Assembly (NCBI RefSeq): GCF_958295425.1
Contig: NC_081136.1
Coordinates: 7,499,594-7,563,593, forward strand
Length of the DNA: 64,000 nt
Reading direction: 5' to 3'
DNA from: Solea solea
Taxonomy: Eukaryota > Chordata > Actinopteri > Pleuronectiformes > Soleidae
Positions 32,817 to 45,344 of the stretch are shown in pieces. Position 1 is the stretch's first letter, and each line of letters opens with the position of its first letter. Under the pieces are notes generated by a model that saw nothing but the letters and a program-made list of their open reading frames with translations, did not search any database and was not told where the DNA came from. The position numbers were made by a program, and so were the translations under genes.

Positions 32817-33119
32817 TTAACCCTTTTCCATTGGAGGCTTTAAAAATGTGCATTATTGAGTGTCTTATATCCATTTTTGTCAGTGTAGCCTAGGTAATCT
32901 GATGAAATTATAGATTTTTTTTCATTTTCACCAACTATACAACACAAAAAGTATGCACATTTTTGATTTAGTGCACTATCACACACAAAAACCAGGATTA
33001 AGCAGTTTGAAAGCTTAAATTCTGAAACTGTAAACTTGAAGAAATATATTAAAACAGTTTAAAAAAAAAACTTTTCAAGGCATCAAAAGGTTCAATTTAC
33101 CGCGAGCACTAAGGGTTAA
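32817..33119. mobile_element. possible TTAA-flanked MITE of a third type
   Basis: TTAA-CCCTTTTCCATTGG at the left and CGAGCACTAAGGG-TTAA at the right delimit 303 bp. Only CCCTT is shared as an inverted terminus, so the pairing may be coincidental in AT-rich DNA. The boundaries have the same TTAA/CCC geometry as the main MITE family, but the body is different. Confidence 0.4.
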
Positions 33120-35474
33120 AGTTTGATTCCAGGTGTTTCAACTCTGTTTTCGATGCAAAAGACGCCATTTTTGTTACAAAAGAAAATCCACTGGTGCTAA
33201 AGGATTAAAATGCACCAGTGCCCGGATATAATCCTGCAATAATAGACATTCCTTCTTTTTGTATAAACTGCCTTTCCGTCATGAAATGGCTGCCCGGTGA
33301 AAGCGTCAGGCCATCTTTGGCTCAAACAAAGTTCAGCTCAAGTTCACCGTCGTCTGCCGTCACCAGTCTCCATCTAACCGCCGTTCCCACTATCACTCCG
33401 TTTCCACTTGTCACATTACTTCAGACATCCGTGTGAAATATTCAGCAGATCACTGCCACCACTTGCCCTCAAACACCTAACAGAAAGAAGGGGCGAAAAG
33501 TTGAACACTTGCCGTCTGTACATTGCACTAAAAAGACGTATTTTCTCAGGTGAAAACAGAAAACACATACTTTTCTCTGAGCTTATGCATTATTTATCAG
33601 CTGCAGGATGTTGTTCCCCTTGAACTATTTGAATGAAATGTCACAAATCCCTTGTTGTCTGTCGCCGGGCTGAACGTAGAAATGTTCCACTGTCAATCGA
33701 AGACCTGAATCATCACGTTTGATCGTTCTCTATCTTTGCTCGTCTTCCTACAATCATGTTTTTTAAAGGCTCCTTTCAACCCAGAAAATAAAAGCAACCG
33801 ACCTAGCGGAGAAGGTAAAGTTACAATATGTTGTCTACGTTTGTACAAAGTGGAAAAAAGTCCAATAACGCAGCTTGGGAACATGTGGTTGGGAGGAGAA
33901 TGTGTGTAAGCAGCAAACAGCTCATTAATCTCCGGCCTGCCAGGCAGAGGGACCAATAAATTGCTCTCATATGAGTCAAGCTCAAGGTGTTTCTGCCTGT
34001 CAACACAACAGGGTTTTTTTGTGAAGGCCTGTGTAAAGGGTTGAGTATCTGTGTCAAGTGGTTTAATCCTGAAAACGGGACAGAACGATTGAAGGAGTCG
34101 ACTGTAAGGAGGTGAAGAGGAGGGGACGATTTCATGAACTCCAGGTCTTGCCGTGATTCAGATCATGGATGTGTAAAAGGAACATTTGGGTTTTTCGGCT
34201 CGACGAATGCTTGATTTACTGTCCCGTCTTTCCCCCCCCCAGTGGTTGTGTATTGGCAAGCAGACAGAGTCTGCCATGTGCTGATCCCAGAAGACGGAAT
34301 ACTTCTCACCAAAATTGCTTTATACCTCAGCTGTGCCCTTGGGGGGTGGGGGCTCGAGTCAACGTGAGATTAAAATGGTTGAAGCCAGGATGCACACACG
34401 CAAGCAAGCAAGGCAGTCGCCCAGGATGTCACCAGCTGGTGGGTCGTCTTAAATAAACCCATTATTAGACTGCTCCAAACACCTGATGATGACATTAGTC
34501 TGCTGAGAGACTCTGTGGGGAATCAAACGCTGAGATTCGAGAGTCAGAGCAAAAGTAACCGATGATAACACATCTGCGTCCGTACTAACCAATGTAAACA
34601 TGAAGTAGATTCTCTCCTGCAGTGGTTGGGTTGGTTTTTAGAGAGCGTCACTAATGAGAAACAACAATGGTGAGAACAAGGAGTTATTCTGTGAGACCAG
34701 ACCATGGAGTCCTACACTGTACCTTTAGAATGTTGTTGGCCGCTTCTATCTCATACCTTTAATTATCAGATTTTTTTTCATACTGAGAGCAATCATCTAG
34801 TTTTATCTTTGCCTTGCGTGTGCTAACAAGGTGTCAAAATGCCAATAATTTATTTTGACATGAAAAAAAAAAAAAAAACACCCCATAAAATACATTTGGG
34901 AAGATCTCAGAACAAGGACGATGTCGAGTAACGGAATAAATCACAGCTAAAAATTCTTCCAGAGGGGCCCTGTGACGCTCTGGCTAATGAAGACATGCTG
35001 ATTTAACGAGGCATGCCCCTGTTTGACATAGAGCCGAGCCGACTTTGTCAGATTAATGAGGACCTCGGCAAGTGCTAATGACTAATAATTCAGCACCACG
35101 TACTGTTATTCTTTCTCTCCTTTTTGTTTTAATTGCGGCGTCCGGTCTTAGTTACATCCGACGGCGTCCGTCACAACAGAGCTTCTGTGATTGCACAACT
35201 GTCTCTTTTGGCCATAGAGGACAGATTTTTATCCACTTTTCTCCGCTAAAAGGTTCAAAAACAAAACAGGTAAAAGGGAGCAATGACCCTGAGGCTCCAC
35301 AGAGCCCCCGAAGCTGTGTAGCTCATGTCTGAACCGTGCATGGCTTTAATTTGAAAGGGCAGACACAGGAAGTGTCGTCACACTGTGTAATTTGACAGAT
35401 GTACAGACTACAAAGTTTATTATATAGTGGTCTAGGTGGCGTTCAAGCTCTGCAGGGAGATTTTTTTTTTTACA
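33120..35474. other. unique non-coding DNA, part CNE-like
   Basis: No gene is seen. The segment 34940-35100 (CTCTGGCTAATGAAGACATG, CAGATTAATGAGGACC, ACTAATAATTCAGCACC) is repeat-free and rich in TAAT words, a texture typical of conserved non-coding elements. An A run lies at 34862-34879 and a C run at 34234-34242. Confidence 0.4.
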
Positions 35475-35475
35475 G

Positions 35476-35852
35476 AACATCTAAGCCTCAAAAAGTCAGT
35501 TTGGATTGTTTTTTTTTTTCTTATTTTAATCATAAAAGGACCAGAAAATATCATGTTACTAAGTGCTTTTGCCCATATTTCCAGAATAACTTTCAGTATC
35601 TGGCAGTTATATACAATTAGTTTTATTTTTTTGACAAACACTGTTTTTGTGTGTTAAATTTTAATTTTGAACAGTATAAAACAACATTTGTTTGAGTCTT
35701 TGTCTAAATGACCAAAAACAGGCCAAATAATGGAAACATACGGGCATTCTTCTAACTCTCTCCTCTCTGGTGACAACTTCCTGCAACATTGCGAGTGAAA
35801 TTACCGTAATAACCACACGTTGGCTTTGATGTGCAGCTTTCAGAAACCACTG
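35476..35852 (+). mobile_element. TTAA-type piggyBac-like MITE, copy 4
   Basis: It begins within the left end (ACATCTAAGCCTCAAAAAGTC; the terminal TTAACCCTTTAAC is missing) and runs through CAGTATCTGGCAGTTAT, CTCTCTCCTCTCTGGTGAC, ATTACCGTAATAACCACACG and GCTTTCAGAAACC. It lacks the distal terminus. Confidence 0.78.
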
Positions 35853-37020
35853 GAACCCCCCTCCCCCCCACTTAGTTGGCAAATGGCCTCAAATAAAGAC
35901 CAGTGGTCGGCCTTAGTCAAGGGCAGCCCTACTTCAGTTGCTTCCAGACATTTAACTCATATCCTACTTGAGAAGCCACTTTATCCCATCACAACTACTT
36001 GTTGAAAGGTCATCAGATATTTGACCTTTCTTCAATAAACATTATTAAATAAACCTGTGAATGGAGCCAGAAATATTGTAATAACAAGCAGGTGGTTGCG
36101 GGTGAAATGGAAGAATGAATAGACGCCAGTGTTTTCTCAGTAGAAATAGGTTTTGCCCTACGTTAGCACGGGTTTGCGCTGAGAGCAAACGTATCTCTCG
36201 TTGCCGTGAGACGGAGACAAACAACAGCAACAGTCTGCCCAGAGGGAGAGCACTGTGAGACTGATCAAACAAACACTATCATCACCGGCGTAGAAGCTGC
36301 TATTCATTTATTGTTCTCTCTCTATTCCCGACCATCTGGCATCCACGACGACGCAAGGTACTTTGCAGGTCTGAAGACGACTAACAAAGGCAAATCTTGC
36401 CATCAGCTAAAGGCTTACGAGACAAAGCGGTTAACGGTGTCCTACAGTCATTATTTACAAGTGGAAAACAAGGGTATAGAGCTGCATGTACAAACACATC
36501 ACGCTCAGCAGTTTTTTCTTTGGACGGAGGAGTGAAATGAAGGGGTTAAAGAGAGGTCACAGAGTTTTACAGCCACTGGTGTGTTTAAATGTGGACTCCA
36601 CGTGGACTCAGACAGTTTACAGGACGTGTATTTTGAGCAGAACTGCGGTGAAGGCCTCAGCAGTTGGTGATGAGGTCATACTTTCTTGGCCACTAATTAA
36701 ACACCTTGCACAAAGCGTTTCGTGGGCATGAGTCAGAATAAAATGAAATGGAAGGTGTGATGATGACTGTAATCAGCATTACAGAGCAATAAGAAGCGAC
36801 GGGTCGAGTGCCAGGTGAGAGGAAATGGCATGTGAGCACATTAGCTTAAAGTGATTTAAAATATAAAGTATCAGCCATATCATGGCACAAAAAAATCTGA
36901 TAATTATTATATTAGTACAATAGTTTGAAGCCAAATATTTAAATACTATGAATATACTGTGTCCCAAAGTATGCAGTTTGCACAGCACATAAACATTACT
37001 GTATGTTTATATTAGTGACG
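35853..37020. other. unique non-coding DNA
   Basis: The open frame 36206-36535 (plus) is unrecognised. Otherwise nothing is seen. Confidence 0.5.
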
Positions 37021-37660
37021 GGACAATATACAATATTATCGCTTATCGGGATTAAAAACACTTACAATAAATGAATTGTGGTGCATTTCTATTATAAATC
37101 CTGTCCAACTCACCAGCATACAATACACTATTATCACAATATTTAAGTCACAATATGATATTATCATGATATTTAAGTCACAATGTGATATTATCACAAT
37201 ATTTAAGTCACAATACGATAGTATCACGCTATTTAAGTCACAATACAATATTATCATGATATTTAAGACACAATACGATATTATCACGATACAATATTAT
37301 CACGATATTTAAGTCACAATACGATATTATCATGATATTTAAGTCACAATACAATATTATCATGATAATTAGGTCACAATACGATATTATCATGATATTT
37401 AAGTCACAATATAATCTTATTACGATATTGAAGTCACAGTATGATATATCACGACATTTAGTTCACAATACCATAGTATCACGATATATATATATAAATC
37501 AGAATATGATATTATCACGATATTGACGACACAATACGATATTATCACAATATTTAAGTCACAATATGATCTTATTACGATATTGAAGTCACAATAGGAT
37601 ATAATCACAATATTTAAGTCACAATATGATATATCACGATATTTAGATATTGCAATATAC
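37016..37660. repeat. 30-bp AT-rich minisatellite in a dispersed repeat
   Basis: About 17 units of a 30-bp motif (ATTTAAGTCACAATACGATA plus TTATCACGAT) run from 37130 to 37650, introduced by TGACGGGACAATATACAAT and closed by ATATTGCAATATACCC. Such 'GGGACAATAT..TATCGATATTGC' edges belong to a fish repeat whose core often expands. Because 30 is divisible by three, open frames persist on both strands, but the resulting peptides (FKSQYDIIM repeats) show no evidence of selection. Confidence 0.95.
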
Positions 37661-38460
37661 CCACACAACAGATCTAGTGAGAGTGATATTATATATAATA
37701 TATTGGTGTCTCTATGTAACTATATAGTATAACCATGCAAATATCAAGTATATTCTATCTGCAATGTTGCAATAACATCATTAATCTCAATTATTTTGGT
37801 CGGGGTAATCATGATGTATACTCGTTTATGTGAGTTTATATATATTTTGATTATTTTTATGTTGATATTTGATGAAAATTATATACAGTCTATATAGGCA
37901 TTTTAAAGCTGCACTTGTCAAATGAGCACCGTCACCCATTTAGTCTTATCAAGGTAAACACAGAGACTCCATTGTGACACAGTGACACAGTTGGTCCTTT
38001 AATGTAGTCCAGCTTGATACGAGCCTGTCACCAGTAACAACACATCTGCCAGTCATCGCCGAGCGCTACAGTCAAACCCAATTAGCCTCCCAAAGCCCCG
38101 AGTGTCAATCAGACCCAGAAGTGGAAGCCAAACTGGGGAGAAGCTTCCAGCCAACGTACACAAACAATTAATCAATCAATGGGAGAGCTGTTGTTATAAA
38201 ACCTACACCGTGTTAAAGACAGGATTACGAGATCAGGACTTAACCCCACCCCCCCAGATCACATCATCAGCACATTGTTGTGATAGAAGTAGAGCCTTAT
38301 ATAACGATCGTGTGAAAGCTAACATCCCAGACTTAGATTTCCTTTGGATTTGAGTGTTTTGACATCATATATAAAATAAAATAAACAGGTTATACAAGAG
38401 CTGTGGTGCCTAATTGAAATGTTCAATAAGCAATATATGGATTTGGGCGATCAGAAATTA
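37661..38460. other. AT-rich unique DNA
   Basis: Nothing is recognised. Confidence 0.5.
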
Positions 38461-38462
38461 TT

Positions 38463-38716
38463 AGATTACGGTAATTTCACTCGTGCTGTTGCAGGAAGCG
38501 GGCGAATCAGCATCTTTGTTACCAGAGAGGAGAGAGTTGGAAAAACGCCGGGAACATAGTTTCCATTTTTGAGACAGAGACTCAAACAAATGTGATTTTA
38601 AATATGTTTTATACTGTTTAAATTTCTAATTTAACAAACAAAACATGTGCAACCACAGTGTTTTTGCTAAATAAAATGTTTTGAAAATTGTAAATAACAG
38701 CCAGATATTGAAAATG
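38463..38716 (-). mobile_element. TTAA-type piggyBac-like MITE, copy 5 (both ends missing)
   Basis: On the minus strand it includes CAATATCTGGCTGTTATTTA, CTCTCTCCTCTCTGGTAAC, GCTTCCTGCAACAGCACGAG and TGAAATTACCGTAAT. It shares the internal body of the family but neither terminus. Confidence 0.75.
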
Positions 38717-39096
38717 TACTGTATTAATAGAGCAACATAAAAGGTATAGAAGAGTCAGAGGCCTTAGAAAAGTAACGTGGCAAACAATCCTACATTACTC
38801 TGTGATCCCTGCATGCACAAAGGATTGTGATGACTGTCAATATTTCACACACACGGATACGCCACAGCTTTCGAGATGTTTTAAACATGACCAGCATCAC
38901 TTCTTGTGGAGCTCTAAGATAAATCCAGTAAACATAAGACGCGGCATCGCCTGACCACAGCCTGCAGACATTTCCGTTCATCCGCCTCTCCCTCTGTCAC
39001 GCACATTTTCACCCGGGTCAAACACTGACAGAGGTGTATTCTGTCCCCTGGCTGTTGTGTGAGTGTGCTCATCCTTTCAGAGCCTTTTGTGTCTGA
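38717..39096. other. unique non-coding stretch
   Basis: Nothing is recognised. Confidence 0.5.
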
Positions 39097-39117
39097 ACAC
39101 ACACACACACACACACA
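39097..39117. repeat. (CA)n microsatellite
   Basis: Ten CA units. The surrounding overlapping frames on both strands are not supported as genes. Confidence 0.93.
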
Positions 39118-40035
39118 GCTCACCTGTCACATTGGCATCTGCACACCAGTCACATTTCCTCCTGTATCGCACACAGGCAGCACGCGCACACTGGGAGTCG
39201 TACACCGCTCGCCTTTCAAGTGCGGCTGTGCCTCATTGGCTGCATGTTGAACAGGAGTTGTTCCGTTCCTGTGCGCCGAGAGAAGCCCGCGATCGGCTTC
39301 ACGCTCCGGGCCGCACGAGCGGCACAGAAGTCTCCGGGTTGTACTCGTTATCAAAGCGTGCAGACGGCACCAACGGCTAAAGACCAGACACGGGAACCTG
39401 TCTCCTCCCTTTTTATTTCACTTGCTAATGTGTGAGATGAAGTGCAGCCGCGAGTGTGACGGCACAGCGGATTTATGGACTGCACTGAAAGGGCAGATAT
39501 CAGCGTTGGTCATCTCTATATATTCCCTTTATTCACTTCAGTAACAAATGATATCGAGTGTGCGTGTCAGCTGTTGTCGTTGTTCTCTGCCCGAGAACCT
39601 TTTATCTGATCTTATCATTATCACCTTGGCCTTCAGTTCCAGTGAAAAGTAGCGCCTTTTTTTTTTTTGTGTGGTTCCAAAGAGACTGACCACAAAGAGA
39701 CGCTTTAGAGAAATGCATCGCCAGCAAAATAATTGTTTTACTTTGTTCGCACTTCATTTATGTGCCCGATGACAAGGTTTCCCTGTGGCTTAAGACTTGT
39801 ATAAAAGTGCAAATATTATTAATTTCTCAGGCTCAGGCGTCAATTTCAACAGCCTGACATTTGATTAAATCAAACAAGAGCTCGGCTGTAACTCTCTAAA
39901 TAATTGTTTTCCTATGAAATGGTGAATCTGGTACATTTTCCTACCCTGAAGAAATGATAATATTCGCTTGTAGCGTTTCCTCTGTTCCACAGTGTCATAA
40001 ACCGGGCTCTTTCAAAGTGTTCTTAAGGTGGTTGC
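39118..40035. other. unique non-coding DNA, GC-richer left part
   Basis: The segment 39170-39340 is relatively GC- and CpG-rich (CGATCGGCTTCACGCTCC, GGGCCGCACGAGCGGCAC). No promoter element or gene can be assigned. Confidence 0.4.
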
Positions 40036-40037
40036 AC

Positions 40038-40440
40038 CGGTTGCCATGAATGCACCTCCTAGAAAAGCAGATACCAGGCTCCTCTTTAGTGGATCTGGCT
40101 CCAAGTTTTGGGGTTCAGAAAGTAGATTGCGCGTCGATACGATGCTGCTATACTGGGCCTGGACTCCTAGTGATTATTATTCAAAAATACTACCCCTATT
40201 CTAGTAATACAAAGTATTCCTTCAAGTCGAGAGGTGACAGGGCCTTTGGAGTCCTCCATATTAGAACCTTCCAGACTGTAGAGACTTTTAAATCCTCCCT
40301 TAAAACTCACTTCTTCTCTCTGGCGTTTCATAAAATGTTACGTTTTATTGTTTTTATTCTCATCTTTTTATGTATTTACGACTGTTGTCTTTTAAAAGAC
40401 GGTCTAGAAATAAAGTTTGAGTTTGAGGCAGACATCATTC
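40038..40440 (+). mobile_element. LINE C-terminal fossil with 3' tail
   Basis: From about 40222 the plus strand encodes SRGDRAFGVLHIRTFQTVET followed by FKSSLKTHFFSLAFHK. This is the GDRAF..TFKSxLKTHLF signature at the C-terminus of L2/CR1-group LINE polyproteins in fish. A UTR follows, with GACGGTCTAGAAATAAAGTT and TGAGTTTGAG, the usual 'AATAAAGTTTGAGTTTGAG' tail. The part from 40038 to 40220 includes the dispersed block shared with 6.04 kb. The copy is 5'-truncated and decayed, so it is not a functional gene. Confidence 0.75.
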
Positions 40441-41932
40441 CGCGAATTGATTCCCCGCTAGTGTTTGTACAGCGGGACAAAGATTATAGTGAAACTACTG
40501 TTCTACCAACATATGAATCTTCCCTTTCAGTCTGACTTGAAGTGGTTTCAGTGTTTGCACAAAGACAGTCAGTCCCAGTAGAGTAAATAATCCTCCATCT
40601 TCCAAAAAGAAACATTTCTCTACCAGGCATTTGGAGATGTATGAGTGTTTTCTGGCTGAATTCTATTAAACGGCACTTCTACCACTCATCTGTATTACGG
40701 CGCACAAGCGGCTCAAATGGGGATTTGGCCTTTCATCGATCGCGACGTCTCTCCTCTCGACTAAAGATTACGTTTAGTGTAATCTTGATACGAAGGGTTG
40801 TAACTCTGATGAGGACATGGTTAGTGTGGCCTTTTGTGCCTCTGTGTTTGCAGGCAGAGATGAGGGATGAGACGCTCAGGGAGGGTCACGGCGAGTTTTT
40901 CAGGACGGCGGCTCGTCTGGTTCTAAATCAGAACCAAAAAAACACCCCAGTAAGCAACGATTAATTATTTAGAAGCGACTGCTGTGTCATTCCATTACTT
41001 CATGTTTGAGGTTGCCGAAAGCAGAGCGGGGCTGGTTTTTAAACGACGAGTCAAAGCTCTGATTTACTTTTACGGCCCCGTCACACCCGGGAACGGCGGA
41101 GTGAAATGAAACGACTCGGTCGATTAAACATCTTATTATTGGATATGTTTGACTACTTCTCGTGGTTAGCAGCTAAGTGCTAACACGGCATCCGACTGAG
41201 TTGACGCCGGTTCGTCACACGAGCTTCCAGAGGTTTTTCTCGTTTCGGGATGTCAGACGCTTTCACATGCACCGTTTTCCACAATTCCTATGTGTAAAAT
41301 TTAAGATAATTATAATTAAACTTATTTTTTTATGAGTGTACAATCACCTAAGGCTACATACTGAATATTTGTACATACTTTATCTTTTAATCCTTGTCTA
41401 GGATGTGGCTGGTTGGTAGCAGACAGAAACCGTTTATTTTAAAATGATATATTTAGATTGCAGTCGCCATTAAATTCACATGCGTTGGGCTTGGGTTTGG
41501 TTTGGGCTACGTTATTATTTCCACGTATAGAAATAGCAGCCTTTTCTTCATTTATTTTAAATAAAGGGTACAACATTAGATAACAACACATGACTGACAG
41601 CTCGTATTGGCAGGCGAAAGGGAATGCAGCATCATGTACAGGCACATCCTCGCTCTGCCCATTGATCGCAGCGGGCCTGCCACTGTCGCCGGCAATAAAG
41701 TCATAGATTCACAATGGAGACAAATTAGCCCATTAAAGCAGAAATCTATGAGGAGAGTCGAGAAACAAGCGATCCATCACCATTCACTGCAGGAATACGG
41801 CGCTATTTAACGACTTTGGCTTTTGTTCCTCGGAGCTTTTAGTACAACACACATGTCCAAGTGTCGTAAAGGATAGAATTATTGTGAGGTTAATACGACA
41901 ATACACTTGACAGGTGGTAGTTACTGGTTATG
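40441..41932. other. unique non-coding DNA
   Basis: No gene or repeat is recognised. Confidence 0.5.
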
Positions 41933-41933
41933 T

Positions 41934-42263
41934 TTCAGTGCTTTTGCCCATTTTTCCAGAACAACTTTCGATATCTGGCAGTTATTCACAATTGACCGCA
42001 TGTTAAAATAGTGCATTAAGAATTTAAATTGAGGAAAAACTAAAAGTTTCATTGAGAAATGTTTTTTCCTAACTCTCCTCTCTGGTAACAAAGACACTGA
42101 TTTGCCGGCTTCCTGCAACAGCACGAGTGAAATTACCGTAATAACCACACCAAACTTTTCAGCTTTCAGAAACTGTTGGAATGTTTCCGCACAAACCGCC
42201 GCGTTATGACGGTAATGCAACTTCAGAGCGTCGTCTGCACTACGCTCTGTGTCAAAGGGTTAA
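41934..42263 (+). mobile_element. TTAA-flanked piggyBac-like MITE, copy 6 (3' end)
   Basis: This is the copy that shows the right terminus: CTCTGTGTCAAAGGG-TTAA (TTAA at 42260-42263). Reverse-complemented, this is TTAACCCTTTGACACAGAG, the inverted match of the left end TTAACCCTTTAACACC, so the terminal inverted repeat is about 15 bases including TTAA. The left end is truncated within the GCTTTTGCCCATTTTTCCAG block. Confidence 0.83.
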
Positions 42264-44058
42264 AAGATCACATTCATTTCCTGGTGTTTCTACATTAATT
42301 AACATATGGCTATAATTATAGAATCCAATTTCTACCAAAGTACTCCACTAAATCCTAGACGATAGACCTTTAAAGACCAGTTGCTTTCAAAACTTTTCAA
42401 CGGTTTATCTATTTTATCTCTGACAGTGACTTAAAAAAAAAACGCCGCACAGATCAGAGAGAAGCTGCGGAGTTCTGTGTCTCCGTTCCCATTCGTCTCT
42501 TGATCCGGCGTTAATATGAGGAAATATCGATCAGCGCGGCTGCAAGTGAAGTTCTCCATCAAGTGCCCTCGGCTCGTAATGGCAGTCAATTACACTGTTG
42601 ATTCGGTAAAGGAATTGAACGCAGCGGGTTAAAGGCTTACACTCATTCGCGGCGATGACACATATTCCTCATCACATTAGGAAGAAGTGACAAAAATCCA
42701 CCCCCCACCCTCAGGAACAACGAGGAGCAGCCGCGCTGACACAGTCAGAGTGAGACGGGATGTTTTGGTTGCGACGTGCCTTGTGTTTTCTCGAGATTGG
42801 GCTTAATTGGGAAGCAGTGACCTTTTCCGCCAGAGAAAACACACACACGAGCCGTAAAGTGCATATTAGTCGAGTTGGGAGTCACACAGACTTGTGATTC
42901 AAGAAAGCAATAAATTAGGAGGATGGATACTGCTGTGCAGACGGATAATTCATGTTTTATGTGCAGACGCATAAAGAACAAATCCCTCCTTTTTCACTGT
43001 AGACTTTTTCTTTTCTGTGCCAGTGAATCCCTCCGACTCATCACACTGATGCTCGAGTGCACCTGCGCCAATACAAACAAACCAAAAAAGGTAGATATTG
43101 ACGGATATTGCTCATGAAAAGTGATAATCAGGATCGTGTAAACACGGTAGAAACACGGGTCTTTGATCATTCTCTTTGCAGCTTTGTCTCGTCTCTCCGG
43201 CGGAAGAGAAGCCGGAGTGACAGATGAATCCCATGCCTTGTCATGACTTATTTGTAAGCGCCGTCTGTTTCCATGGCACTCTGTTGCTTCTCTGATCGAA
43301 AACTCGCACATGAGACCTGATGGGTTGAAACGCACTTTAATGATATAGCCGTATAGGATGAAGTAGTCATGGTAACCCTGGGGGAAAATACTCATTTAGC
43401 AGTTGAAGCTTCCATCTAAAGTTGGATCACAGTGACTCTTTTGTGTTGCGGTCGGGTAAAGTGTCGTATGATTATGCGGCACGTGAAAATGACAGCCCTG
43501 TGTTTATGCATTATTTTGAATTTAAGGTACAACAACGTTCCTTATCGTCATCAGGGGAAAACAGTAGAGGACGTTTATTTCACACATAACACAGAACAAT
43601 ATATTAGTATGTGTATATTAGGAAGCTGTAGATCCTCATACTGAAGGCAGATGGAATAAAACACTGCGGAATCTTTATTATACATGAAATTAAGACAAAA
43701 GGATTACACCCATCTGGACTGAAGTCCTGTTTGATTATGTAAACATGCCGAGTTGTCGCAGTTAATTTGACGTGCATGTAATATACTGCCTTATATTAAC
43801 TGAAAACTCCAAAAACAATAACATTTGCCTCCCTCTTATGTCCGTGGTTAAAGTATTTTCGATTTTACACGCACAAGCACGTTCATACATTTACATATTC
43901 ATAATAGGAGAGCACAGCTCCGTAATCCCGCATTGTTTCCCAATGATGTTTACAAAAGTGCAGACGGTCCGACGTCGCCGTTGCGGTCGAAATGCTGTGA
44001 ATTAAATTAAAAGGAAATGTGGTCGCTCAGCAGAATGGATTTTTTTTAAATGAACGGC
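42264..44058. other. unique non-coding DNA
   Basis: The open frame 42994-43395 (minus, 133 codons) is unrecognised. No repeat is seen. Confidence 0.5.
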
Positions 44059-44059
44059 A

Positions 44060-44087
44060 GAGAGAGAGGGAGAGAGAGAGCGAGAGC
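44060..44087. repeat. (GA)n microsatellite, interrupted
   Basis: GAGA array with GGG and GCG interruptions. Confidence 0.9.
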
Positions 44088-45344
44088 AACAAAAATGCAC
44101 TTCTGTTTAGTTAAAGGAAAACCGAGCGTCTGATAATGGCTCTGCCGAGAAAGTTCTATGTCACCGTTTATGAAATCGATCATTCAATTTTTATTTTTTT
44201 ATGTCCTGTGAAGGGAAGCGTTACACCTCTGTGTGTACAGCCGGAAACTTTTACGAGTATGAGAAGAATCCCGAGCAGAAAAGACGATGCTTCTTCATGT
44301 TTTACTTTGTTTGAGTATGCGCAGTCATTCAGTGTCTGCGGAGGAAAGGATACGATGGCCTGAAAGACCAATTTGGAGTCTCCTGAGAACATAACCCCAG
44401 CTTTTACTGAGCGAGGAAGCTGGAGCACAGGCGGAACGCGCAAACTCCACAAAGAAAGTCTCCCGGCAGGTTCAGAACTTGTATCTCCTCGCTGCAAGGC
44501 GACAGTGAGAGCATTAAATTAAGCACCCTTCATTAAACTGCTCCACAGAATATGGGAAAATGCAGCGTTTCAGTCCTGATATTTCGGAGACTTGGCGGCT
44601 TATTTATTGGTCTCCCGAACCATCTTTCAAACCACTCAGCTGTGCTGATTGGCCCGCCAGCCAGCAAAAGAGACTGGAAATCAATTTAAAGCCAAGATCT
44701 TCACACTGCATTTGATTAAGTGTTTGCCTTTTACTCTGCGCGCGGGGAAGAAAAGCCTCGCTTTCATTATGACGCAACATCAAACCTCGCTCATCCTCAC
44801 CCAACGCGCTCCCTACTCTCACCTCCATCTCTACACTCACTCACCTGCTCCTCTTCGCCTCTCCCCTCACCTCCCGTCACCTTTTCTCCGAGTTCGGACT
44901 GTAACTTGGACGAATGAAGCTGGCTTGACAAGCGCCTGTCAAACCAATGGAGGATAAATGAGAAGGGAAGGGGGAAAGGAACGTCAGAAGGACAGAAGGT
45001 CTGCTCTGCCCTGATTCCCACAAAGTCTCCCCGGGGAAAGAAGCATCATGGCAATCTCAGCTAGAGGTTAAAGCACCAATTAGCCACAGTTAATGAAGCC
45101 TCATTAGCTTCCCCCACTTTGTTTTCTCTCATTCTTTCTATTTCACTTCTGTCCTTTGGCTCCTCTACTCCGTTGCTGCTCAGAAATATATCAGTGATCA
45201 GTGAAACAAGATCTGTGCAGAGAGAGGTGATTGATCAGAAGCACAATCAGTAGAAATACAGTAATATACACTGAAAAGTATTTACTAAAATATATGTGCT
45301 ATTGTTAATGTGGATGAACTGTTGTCTCCTCGACAAACAACAAA
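44088..45344. other. unique non-coding DNA
   Basis: It is pyrimidine-rich at 44790-44890. Nothing resembles a gene. Confidence 0.5.

Noticed and set aside
37036..37668. Repeat-protein-like frames on both strands (FKSQYDIIM / YCDLNIVI units)
   Set aside because: A 30-bp satellite stays open in several frames automatically. Simultaneous openness on both strands argues against selection for a protein.
40050..40535. 161-codon plus frame as an intact gene
   Set aside because: Its second half is the decayed C-terminus of a LINE (GDRAF..TFKSSLKTHFF) and the first half is unrelated repeat DNA read through by chance.
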